This document shows positions 1 through 11,900 of a stretch of 64,000 bases of DNA, one piece after another (position 1 is the stretch's first letter; each line of letters begins with the position of its first letter). Source of the DNA: Psettodes erumei (Eukaryota; Chordata; Actinopteri; Pleuronectiformes; Psettodidae); the NCBI GenBank assembly GCA_016785225.1, contig JAFBJZ010000616.1, positions 1,488,001 to 1,552,000 of the forward strand, written 5' to 3'. The position numbers and the translations under genes were made by a program. Below the pieces are notes generated by a model that was given only the letters and a program-made list of their open reading frames with translations, was not told the DNA's origin and searched no databases.

Positions 1-3000
1 ATTATGTTGATACGCCCCATTAAGGCTGTTTACAGCCATGAGACACAGTGTGCCATGAAAAATTAATCCCATTCCACGGCACTCTCAAACAAAATGTGCA
101 TCGCTTCAATGACATTGGAACGGGAATAGGAAAAATGTTTTTGAGGCCTTGTGGTATGGAGGGAGGCAGGGAGGAGATAAGAAGGAAAACATGATGAAAG
201 GCTCAAAAGGAGTGGCCGCATAGCTGTAGGCTAAGTTTACATAAGCCCCGGACCCCATGCTGGAGAGAGGTCCACTGCACATATCCCAGCAATCAGAGGA
301 GCTAAAGCTCTGCAAATATCAACCCCCTTTTGTCCACACCAGGCTGGAAATAATACAATGTCAGTGTGTCTGCAGACATTTTGTTCGTGGGCACAAGTTG
401 ATTTCCTTTCATATAATCGTGAAACGCTAGGAAAACAAAAACTTCCCGATAAAACTGGGTACTTAGTTGTACTTTACTGTACTTTATCCTTTTATTTATA
501 GAGGGCTTCTTGCATTAAAAGAGAGAAACGTCGGCGCAGCAGATGATATAGCTGTAGCTCAGGGGGAAGGCATAGTTGTGCTAATAAAATCACTCTTTTC
601 CGTGTTTATTTTCAAATGTAATATATAAGCCTTCGTGTTCGACAGCGGGGTCGGTCCATGTAGCGCACCAGCGATCAGTGGGTGGGTGTGAAAATCAGCA
701 CACAGTAATGGAATTGTTTTCAATTAGCTTTAATCAAACCAGAGATGGAGATGACTTCATTGGTTGAATTTGGTATAATTTACTGTTACCAACAGGGAAT
801 TGGAGTTGTGTTTAGACATTCAAACCACTCATTAAGTTTCCGCCTTGGAGGTCAGATATGGTAATTTTTTATAGGTGGATAAAATTATGTATTCATTAAA
901 GGGAGGGGGTAATGACAGCCTGGTTGCTTCTGATTTGCTTTCTCACGGTGTAGACTAGCTCAATATCAATTCAATTAGTTTTTGTACTGTACTGTACTGT
1001 ACTGAGGCCCCCCTGCCCCCCCCTCGCAAAGCATGACATGACTCCAAGCAATCACCTCTGCCCTCACGATCACTAGTTTACCTCCACGTATGCCACCATA
1101 TCTGATTTTGTTCATTTCGACTCTTTTTTCAAACATTAATATATTTTTACTTTTTCTTTCCTTTCATTCCATCCCCCCCCCTCCACTGCTTAAATCCTAC
1201 CACCACCCCACTCGGCAGAAGAACCTATCACTCCTACACTTACTACCTGTAAGTAACCACTTTGTGTAATGTTAGTGCCATGCTTCTCACCCACACGCTG
1301 TTTCCCATGCATGCAAAGAGCCATGTCATTCTCCGCCCGCCCAGAGCTATTACAGAGGCCCCACTGTAATCTCTGCTGGAGGAATGGAGGGTGCCACTCC
1401 AATGTATCTCCACGCCATGAGCGCATCGCGCTGTATGTCACATTTGGCAGGGCTTCTGACGAAAGCAGACAGACGGGGCTACGCCCCCACGAAATAAACC
1501 AGCCACTGAGATGTTATTGCAGCCCATAATTCCTGCTTGACTTTTAAGGGGTTTGTTTATCAAATGCTTAACTAAACTGCCTTAATGATTGTATGGCTGC
1601 CAAACCCGTCCTGTGAAAGCAACAGAAATCAATGCAGCAGCTACTGCATTTTTACTGAGTGTGAATTTTTCATTCGCCTCCAATGATTTCATCTCTGTTG
1701 ACTTGTCAAAGTTAGATTTTTTTGAAGTGCCTATCACAGTGCCCTGAACCTCAACGAGCTAGTTCAAATATTTCTGTACGCTTATTTATACACCCTGCAA
1801 ATGCCCAAAAAATGAAGTCGATGACTGAACTGGCCACATTTACAGTTATTGCGAAGAAAATTTAAGCATGAGCTAAAATGTCGACCTTACAGATATTTGC
1901 TCCATGTGCATGTTTTACAGCCTTTCTCTACCCCGATGTAGTCAGTCCATTCACTATAGCATCAAACCATCTCATCAGCTTTTTCCTGCTTATTTGTTTT
2001 TCCAAGCATGCTTTTTATGGGTTATTGCACGTCCATTCCATCAATTCTATGGTGATGGTGGAGTTGTGTCTTTAGCCGATAAGACGTTTGCAATCACAAA
2101 CAAGCTAATGTGAACACAAGACTAGCTTCCTTTCTATTTAGATGCCTCCAACATCAACAAAACAATAGCCGCGGCGCTGCTTGACTCACCCGCTCTTAAT
2201 ATAACAGATGATTTCACATCACACCTCTGAATGGTAAAGAAGCTTATTCTGCAGCTCTGCCTTCTCTGCTGTAGCTCCCTCTGTTACAGTCTTTGTGATG
2301 GATCCCAGCTAATCTGTCTTGAGATGACTGTGATCAGAGGAGAGAGTGGAGGCTGCCTCGCATCAAAGAACATCTCAGAATACACCTGGAGATAATACTA
2401 CTCTGAATACTCAGCGTGTCACTCATATTAGATCACGGCTGTCTCGAATGGAAAGCCTGGCAACATATAGGAGCGGTGTCATCAAAGCCACAAACACACA
2501 TTGGCCGAGCTAAGCAGGAAAAGATGAGGTGGATGTCATGAAATAATCAAAATATCATGTTTTGGGTTTTTGTTACATTAATTATTACGTGTGTGTTAAT
2601 GCCAGTGTGCATGCAGTTGTTTCAAAGCAAGCATGACAGAGATGCATTAAGATGTGCTATAGTTCTTCTTGTAGCTGCTAAAAGCTCCAAATTAGACAGT
2701 GGGAGAGGCACTATTTTACATTACAAGTCAGTAAATTATTCCCCACAAGAAGTTAGGGATGAAATAGCTCATTTTATATTTTGAATGTGTTCTATTCCCC
2801 CATTAAAAAGGCATCAGTTCTTAGATGAAGGCTTGTTTGGAGGCATGTTTGCTTTGATTGACAGGGCTTCAGGTTGGATATTCGGGCGCCAAACAATTAA
2901 CGGGATGGGATGGGTATTTTTTTATGTCCAAAGCTAAATCACAGGCTCAGTAGTATCACGGTCATATTTTTCTCCAGTCTCACATGGAACCACAGGGCTG

Positions 3001-6000
3001 CAAATATTGCAACTCTTTAAAACTCACAACATAATATCCAGATCGATATAATCAGGGTAATACAATGTTGAAATGACACTGAACGGCAGCACATACTAGT
3101 AGATGACAAAACACACTTAGGAAATAGGACCAAGTTACAGTTTAGCAAGAAAAAAGTTCTTTTAATTTTTAATATTTTAATCATCATTTCAGTCATGGGA
3201 TTAACAAATGATGTGATGGAAAATCTAAACTGCAGTCCCATGGTATTTTCATGCAAGATACCTGTTTGTTCATATATATATATGAATTATCTAAGGTGCA
3301 ATACAAGTGAGGGAAGCACAGAGCAGGTGAAAGCAGGCTGATTTTCACCTGAAAGGATCATGGTGGAAGCTAAAAAATTTTGCGTCTTCTCATAGATGTT
3401 TTGTCCTCTACCCCCCTTCTGTTGCTATTTTCTAGCTGTCTAAGCCTCGCCAACAGGAGCCAATAACTAATATGTGTTGCGTCGTCCAAAGTTTATATTT
3501 TCAAATTAATTCCAGACTGCGTTCTTAAGGAGCTCTCCTGCGGAGCGTCCTCTGAAGCGTCCGTCTGCAGCTCTGATGACAGCCTTGTTGCCAGCCGTGA
3601 GATTGCAGCACCTCTATGATTGATGAACCCTATTAATGCTCTCATGCATTCATCAAAGTCTTTTAAAGGCATGAGAAGATGCCGTGGTCGCCAAAATATG
3701 CACTTTAGGTGTATTGCCAGAGGTGGCTGCGGGGGCTGGCGCATAACACAACATCAGTCAGAGCGCTCATTAGGGATGCAGTTACATGTGTGATCAAATA
3801 TATGACTGTTCTTTAATCAGGTGGCTGCGCCGGCCGCTGCTGCTGGGGACAAGAGAGAGAGAGATGAATTGGCATAGGGCAAGGGTTGCGACTGGGTCTT
3901 TATTCCCACGAGAGTCCGATTCATCCATCAACCAGCAGGCATTTTAAGTAGAAACACATTTACTCTATCACTTTGTGACTGATTTGTCAGGGTCGCCGAG
4001 TGCTCCCCAGACCTCAGGTATGTGACGTGACTGAGTAGATTCTTCAATATCATTAATCCAAGTGCTTTATCACATAGTGAAACCAATCATAATGAACCAA
4101 AGATTTACACATTACCACTAAAACAGTTTCTAATTTAACTTGAAACAATTTTTGAAATATTTGGATTATATTAATTACACTTCAAGATATGGAGAAATGC
4201 CTTTGCTGCTACAATAATAAGCACTCTCAGTTGCAAGCAAAATCAGTCTTCAGCAACAAATGGCCCTGTGATTTAATTTGTTTGCATATTTTATTTATTC
4301 ATTTAAAGTTGCATCATTAATATTTATATATTAGTGATTAATTGAATAAAAGTGCCAAATGAGAAAGGAATTCCTCATATTGATGTCTGCAGTTCTCCTT
4401 AGTCCTACTTTTGAGCCTTTTAGGAAGTTTAGGCTGAGTGTTGATTACATGGCTAACAATTGTAATACTTCTAACACCAGTTCACTCTCTCCACTCTCCA
4501 CCCCACTGTACACTACTCACCCAGCACCAAACAGCTGACGTACAAATTTTGCAGCTGGCTGGTGAATAGTATGATGTCTTTCACAGCTAAAGAGTTAGAC
4601 ACTTTCCTCAGGAGTTGGTGGAGACAAAAATAGAGCTAAAAGAAGAGTTAGCTTTAGACTTACCTGTTTCTAAAATCATGATTCCAAAACAGTCCTTATA
4701 TTTCTCTTAATTGATAACTTGTTCTCACCAGCTGCTATTGATGACTTCTATTTAAAGATTCTGTTGTCATGCTTCTTGTTTCTGCCAGATGTTTAATTAT
4801 GTCAGCTCATAAAAGAATTTTCGCTATCCACTATTCAGGAGGGACATATTCAATTTCCATCCCCAGGTGGTCACTTATATCATGTATATCCCATAAGATA
4901 TGATGAGTGCATGCACTGTATTGAGTGGCCCCGGTGGTAAACACACCTGCATGCCAGGCACAGTCTCTGTAATGTCATATCATTAACAGAAACTGAGAAA
5001 AGTCCAAATTGCTGCAGCCACTATAGGTATTTTCAGTGAACTTATGATACCTAAATATAAACCATCAACACCATTCTGTATAAATCTTACTTTTTGTAAT
5101 CGTCTGTACTGCACTCAGACTGTCGGGAAGTCCTACTAAATGTACCATGTATAACACCATGTGCTCGGGGCGAACACCTTGATTAAACCCTACAAGACGA
5201 ACATGCGGCAAGAATCACATTAATTGGTACAAGCCTTGCAGATTTTTTGCACCTACAAGCTCTGCATGTTGATGAGGGAGGGGAGGGAGGAAGAGCAGCT
5301 CGAGCGGGGCGATGGGAAGTCATGCGTGGAATAATGAAGTTTAAACACATACATTTAAAAATGACCTGTCACTTCCAAAACGTCTGTCTGTCACAGTTTG
5401 GCACGATTGCACATGTCAGCTACTTACTGAACTTCATATAATTTGTATTAATAAATGAAACAACCTACAGAATGCTGCTTCACATATCTCATACTTGTTT
5501 TGACAATATATGTGTGTATTTCATATGGTAAATTTAAAGTTGTAATTTTTCAGTTGAACTCCTTAGGTCCTAATCATAGATAGGTGCTTAAAAAACCTAG
5601 AGTGCACAACCAAGGCTCCTTGTGGTGCTGCTGTTTTTTGTTGCTTTTTTTTTTAGCACAATTCATTCCTGTTTTTGTAGAGATGGGCTACAAAATGAAG
5701 AGAGTCATGAAGGACACTGTTGCTTTTATTGTTTGTTTGTTTTTTAAATCAGCAGAAAAACAGCATTGTGCATCACTTTCCATTGAGCAATAGGTTTTCT
5801 ACCATTTGGGCTTCTACAGGAAGTCAACAGATGAACAGGCAACCTTGTAGAGGAATGTCTTAAAAGTGAGGCAAGTTTGAAATGAGGCAGAGTGCAAGCA
5901 ACTACTGAAATGCCCCCACTGGGTTAATCAAAGACGCTTCTGTTGCCCCTCCCAGCTGGGTGTCAGTCATCTAACACACTAACATGCTCCGCAGATGTGT

Positions 6001-8731
6001 GTGTGATCCTCTAATGAAGCCTTCCTTGTCCCAATGTCACATGGTTTAGGCTGCTCCTGTGCTGAAATGAGGCCCCACCACGCTGAGCTCGAGGTTTTGA
6101 AGCTCTTGTTTTAGAAGCTGTAGCAGTGTCACCTCCCACAGAACAGACATTCTGGCAAACGTGCGCACAGACGCACAATCTGAGCAGCTTCCTTTTTGTT
6201 GTTGTTGAACCCATGGAGTCTGGAGCTCTGCTTAGACTTAGATTGCAGATATGTCAGGTCTGTCATGTCCTGAACCGCAGACAATCTCTCTAATGAGAGT
6301 TGCCTGTTATAGTCACTGGGCATGTTTGCTCAGTCTTTACTACTACAGGCATGTCTGCCATTTGTCTGTCTCATCCTCTGTGCACGTTCAGCATAAACCA
6401 GAAAAATTTGTGATTTTCATTGTCAGGCGTGCCTGCAAGCAATCAGCGCTACAAAATTTTTTGTTGGGGTTTTTCCATCTGCGGCTTTACGCTAACTATC
6501 AGGGGACGTGATAAATGGTCACATTCATCAACACGCACAAACTCTTTACTGTACACTTCCTTGTACTATCTCTCTCAGCACATCAGAACCCTTAATATAG
6601 TCATCTATCATTAAATTTTCCCTTCTTACAAATGAGGAGAGAATAGCATGCCAATTAATCTTCATCTAACACCCACCGTGCCTAGCAACCGTCCCAGTAT
6701 TGCTGGTGCTTTCCTCATTTTTGGCACTGGTGTCAGCGCAGCCTCGTTTATCTCCAACGCTCCCACTTCAACTGTTACACAGGCCAGGAAAGCGGAAATC
6801 CAAGTCCTGGCAGATGCAGGAACAAGAACAGTGACAGTATTAAAACGTGGAATATAGTGGTTCTAAACAGTCTCCCCCATGAGTTCACACAGTGCTGAAT
6901 CAGTTGTAATATTGCCTGGGGTACATACACCCCCTCCCCCCTCTCCTTCTTATTACAATATGAAGCTATAAAGAAGAAAAAAAAGAGGCAAGATTGCCAT
7001 TTTGTTCCCGACTCTAATTGCAGATTAAAGACAAAAAGGGGTCCAGCAGATGAAAATGTCACTACTTTGTCACTTTCCTTTCTGAAGAACGGATCCACTA
7101 TTAGCCTCACGTCGTGGCCTTCAGCGCAAATGACTGTTTGAAGGCAGCGGGGGCCTGTTGCCATATGGCACGAGACAGCGACAGAATTGAATAAACAGGG
7201 GACATTTGCGAAAACAAAGCAGCGGGAGTGCGTCATTAGACAGCAGTTGTCCGCAAGAGAGACTGCCAATTCAAATAGGCGGAGGGGTCACACAGAGAGT
7301 AACAAAGTGCGCAGAGCAGTGTGAGGGCTGCCATAGTTAATTTTTACACTGCTCGCTCCCCTCCAGCTACAGAGCAGCAGTAGGCATCAGATGCAGCCAT
7401 AGCTAAAGCGTGTTCCCGCACAAGCTGTTTGTCATTTTTTCTGTAGTGCAACTTCTGGAGAAGTATTGCCGGGTTAACTCCTCTGAGTGATAATGTGATG
7501 AATTATTCATTGCCAGAGCGAAATTCTCTCATGTGAGCGACTCCTTCCTCTAGGAGGTCAGAGGTGAAGGTCAGCTGCCCGCAGGGATTCAGAGCCTCAC
7601 TCGGGACACTTGGGCAAAGTTGGTGTAGATGGAAACCGGTCCACGCTTAAAAAATTAGAGTTTTGGAATCATTTGGAGGACATTGATTTTGAATACAGAA
7701 GCCAGGCGCAAAAATAAAATCACTGCAGCTAATGCCTGGCTTAGTTTGCAGGTTTAGTGATAATCACCATCCAACTGTTTTTAAGCAAGGTGAGAGAATC
7801 AAGAAGAAATTATTCAAAAAAATTTCAACACTCACAACAGAACAAATACAGAATACCACAAGCCCATGAAAAGAAAAACTAATAATACAATTAAGATTAA
7901 GAAAAAAAACTTATTTGGAAATATTCACAAATCATTTCTCCAATAATCAGTCATTAAAATCCATCCTCTGAGGATTTCGAATTTCTGTACAAAATTACAT
8001 TGAAATCCACCGAGTATTTAGAGAAGTATTATTTTTCAGCCAGCAGCAAACCAACTGACCATGGAGCTTTGTCTCAACACAAAAAACATCTCTGTACCTT
8101 TCTGACTTGGGGACAGACAATAAGCTCTGGTCACAAGACCGTACGCCCTATTTAAAGAGTAAGTTACAAGCTGACAAATATATGAGTGGCCCTGATTGTG
8201 CAGGGTCTCAGGCAGGTGAGCTGTGAGCACTGCAGCCGCTTTTACATAAGAATCGCTCTCCCGATGGCATCTGTGTGTGCATATACAGTATACTTGTGCG
8301 TGTGTTTGTGTGTCTCTGTGTGTTTACTCTGCACACAATGCTTTAGAGGTGTTTGATTAGGAACAGATTGCTCGCAGGCTGCGGCACATCAACGCTAAGT
8401 AGGTCAACAAAAGCAGGTTGACTGTTTCAGTTCACTGTTCACAACTCAAATTCTTCCATCCCCCAAATACTATAGCTAATTTTAAATCATCAGGGCCACT
8501 GATGTATTTGGGTTAGGGTGTCATACCTTTCCACTTTCTCAAGGATTTATATTCCACTGGTTGAAGAAGCCTCTAGAGCCTGATAATGCAACCACAGCTC
8601 GGGGCACATTAGCCCAGCTCATCTCATTACATCTTTAAGTCATCGCTGCCAATATCATATCTGATCAATTGAAGCACAGTCCTTGTTGGTTTTGTCTGAT
8701 TGTTTATTTTTATGCCCCCCGCGCCATGAAG
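1..8731 (+). other. ptprm: ptprm intron, 3' part (upstream of first exon in window)
   Basis: No exon with transmembrane or fibronectin III coding potential was found on either strand. The stretch holds AT-rich sequence, a short (GTACT)4 repeat at 984-1003 and scattered homopolymers. The acceptor at its 3' end lies after a T-rich tract at about 8687-8715. Every open frame here is short and lacks recognisable homology or coherent splice sites. Confidence 0.7.
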
Positions 8732-8949
8732 GAAATTGGCTAAGAAGCGCAAGGAGACGCTGAACAGCACCCGCCAGGAAATGACAGTGATGGTCAACTC
8801 CATGGACAAGAGCTACACGGAGCAGGGCACCAACTGCGACGAGGCGCTCTCCTTCATGGACACGCACAGCCACACGCTGAACACCCGCAGCGAGTGCGCG
8901 CTCACGCTCAACGGCCGCAGCGAGTGCGCCCTCACGCTCAACGGCCGAG
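8732..8949 (+). CDS. ptprm: ptprm exon 1 of window: juxtamembrane segment after the membrane
   Basis: Residues 1-72. The exon starts after an AG (8730-8731); its first base completes a codon, probably the Arg before KLAKKRKET. A basic stop-transfer-like stretch, KLAKKRK, is followed by RQEMTVMVNSMDKSY, a strongly PTPRM-like juxtamembrane sequence. The donor is GAG|GTGAGC, leaving phase 1. Codon usage is very rich in G/C at third positions compared with the flanking intron. The 3' third carries a 10-codon tandem duplication (8880-8948) that I do not recall in mammalian PTPRM, where only a short NLNGR-like stretch precedes the next exon. Confidence 0.92.
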
Positions 8950-11900
8950 GTGAGCTGGGCCGGCGTCGCGCCGTCACACGCACATACGCACACACCGAGC
9001 AGGCTGGGAGCAATTTGTTAGGTTTGGTCAGGTGAGGAAGAGCTCAGACCTGGCTGCACAGGAAGTATTCACACTTGGGCAGCCTGAAAACGTGATTACA
9101 GGTCTCAGGATTTAAGAACATCTTCAGGAGAAAAGTAAAATATCAGTCTTGGTTTTATATTTGTATTTGCAAAGTGAACACACACCATGCTAAATCTGCA
9201 CAAACCATTTGCATAAATTAATTTTGAAAATGGATTTTTTTTAATGAAGGACTGTCTTCACGTCCCTTTGTTTTTCCACTTTTGCCTTGTTCTAACCAAG
9301 CCTTTATTCAGTCCACGCAAATGATTTGATGGTAATTTTGTTGCTTTTGAAAAACTACCCGTTGTTACCACTGCTCGTAGTAGTCAGGAGGGAAATGGCC
9401 TCTTCAAAACAGTTGAACAGAATTTACTTTCATTTGGCAGGAAAAGACTTTGATATGATTTCGAGAAAGATTGTTTAATTTTCTCTTCAGTGGGAGATTC
9501 ATCCTTCTGCACGAGCCCTCAAGGGTTTGTTCTGCCCTTTTTACACATTCCCTTTTAAAATTTCATTTTCTCTAATGAATTTTTGTTAAATTAGCTAAAA
9601 GTAAACTTAAATCAGCAATCTTAATAAGTCACTTTGAGGGTTCTGTTGCTCATACCCGTGCTATAGTTGGTCAGCTGTGGTAATAGTTGTGTAAACACTC
9701 GTTAATCGCCTGAAGGGGAGTCTTTGAGTTTGATCAATAATCAACACATCTCCAAATCCCACAGTTGACCTCAAGGCTAATCAGTAAACATGAACACTAT
9801 GAGAAGTCTGTCATCAGGTCCTGAACTCAGCGAGACGCACAACACAAACTAGATGTGATAACCAATTCATTTTCTCCGTCCCAGGTTAAACTTAATACTT
9901 TGTTGATGGACAGCTCGGCTAAGTCTGCACCCAGGGTTTGACCTGGTATAATCCCAGTCAAAAGCATCAGATTAAAACTCCACAGCAGCCTCTGTCTCCG
10001 CACCCCTGCAGGGGATGAGCCCCAAACATGCTCTGACCTTGATTAACTGTCTGTTAGTGTGAATGCTCAAATCTGTCTGCCAGCGTAAATGATTTAAATG
10101 CATCACTTCTTGCCCTGCCTGTTAGTGTAATGTCATCAGTACTGTACTCTGAGCTCCATGACCTTAAGTGACTGTCAATAGTGTCTTTTTGCCTCCAAAT
10201 GTCATGTCTGGCAGATTACAGTCCTGAACATGTTGCACTCATAATCCAAACCCTGTTAGTGACAGTTGGCTCTGTTAATGTAGCACAACAAGTCCTTGTT
10301 TTGTTGTGAGACCAGGTGACAGACCAGGCTGCCAAATGGCAAAATGGACATTTACTCCGTGGTGCATATGAGAACTGCTCTGCTCTGGTACAGCAACAGC
10401 AGTGCTGGGAAATGCACTCAAATACTCTGAGTTTTGGGGCAATCAAACTTTATTTTACCACTTCTGCGTTTTATGTCACTTTTACGTGACTTCATACTGT
10501 TGTACTTTTTACTGCACCAAATTAATTTGACGGCCACAGTTTGCATGTAGGTATTATAACCTTGTAAAATATTTAGTATCCTCATCAATTAGATGGCTCA
10601 GTAATCATTAATAATAATTTATTAATGTACACTACAACCCTGATAGCGAAAATTCGGCAAAATTGTAAAGATGAAATGATTAGCTGATCAATCAATCTAG
10701 TCCAATCAGCAACTGTTTTGATAGATCACTGCTTCCTGATCTGAATATTTAAATTTTTCAGAATTTGCTTTGACGTTAAACTTCAAAACAAGATGTTTCT
10801 ATATGTCAACTCTGACCGTGGAAAATTTGACATTTCATGGATCAAGCAATTATGCGAATGATTGAGAAAGTAAGATTAATAGATGATTGAAATAACTGGT
10901 CATTGCAACCCTACTTTAATTGAACTTCTGAAAGAAGAATTTGCTCAAACTTCTTTCTCCAAATGAAAGGTTAAATTTATCAGCAATTAAACACACTCCT
11001 CCTCAGTTATGCTTTATTTGTGTATGTAAATAATGAAGTTAACATAGAACTGTTTGATAATAATATTATAGTAATAGTGATTATGACTAAACATTTACAA
11101 TGTGTAAGCACCTGTGTAATTTTGTATGCGTTTATGCCTCCTGGCAGCCCCTGGCAAACCATGCATGTGTGATAGTGTTAAACAAAGACAACAAGAAATG
11201 GATAGAAAGTCTACAAAAAAATGATCCCAAATCAATTTGGATTCCGGAGAAAATTTTATTTTTGTGCTTTTATTTGAAAGGTCCATTCACCCAAATCACA
11301 AAGAAAAACATTTTCTCACCTACCTCTAGCAGCATAGTTTAATTTCCTCAAGGTCAAGTCAACATGTTTCATTGTCATTTGGGTGTAATTTTGAAAGCAG
11401 GAATATAATGGGGTATTTTTGTACAAAGGTATTGCCATTTTTCACCTCACTAGACCTACTACATTACTTACTACATTTACTGGTCTGAATATCCGCTCCA
11501 CTGTTAAGCAGACTGTTTATGCCTCGTGTTGTGTTCTGTTTTCCAGCGGGATCGTCACCTTCTTCCTTCACGTTGCCTAAAGCCAACACTCTCAGCACTT
11601 CCATCCCCACCAACTCCTACTACCCAGGTAAACATACACTGCATTTTCCTCCCGTTTATCCCACATAGCAACACAGAAGTGCTCACTACGTAAGCACCGA
11701 TGCCGAGTGAAACCTGAAGGTGTGCCATTCAGCCGCTCCCAAACCTGCAAAAGTAGCAGGGTAAATTAATGAGACGCAATTTTTTCATACAAGTATCAAT
11801 TAGTTTTATGTTCTTGGTGAGACTGTTTATGAAAATTACAGACTAAGGCTGTAATATGTACGGTATGAATTTAGCAAATGGAGTTCATATGCACTTTTTA

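Larger units (their letters stand above)
8950..11546 (+). other. ptprm: ptprm intron (contains two degenerate fish repeats)
   Basis: There is no exon candidate here. It contains the two interspersed-repeat remnants listed at about 10405-10600 and 10640-10915; the rest is AT-rich unique-looking DNA. The acceptor is TTTTCCAG just before 11547. Confidence 0.75.

Noticed and set aside
6775..7269. Longest single open frame in the window (minus strand, 164 codons)
   Set aside because: Phe- and Ser-rich translation with no recognisable domain, inside the ptprm intron on the opposite strand, no splice or promoter support.
1..8731. Search for the transmembrane or fibronectin III exons of ptprm
   Set aside because: No frame with a transmembrane helix next to a basic KKR-type stop-transfer and correct phase was found; they must lie before the window.
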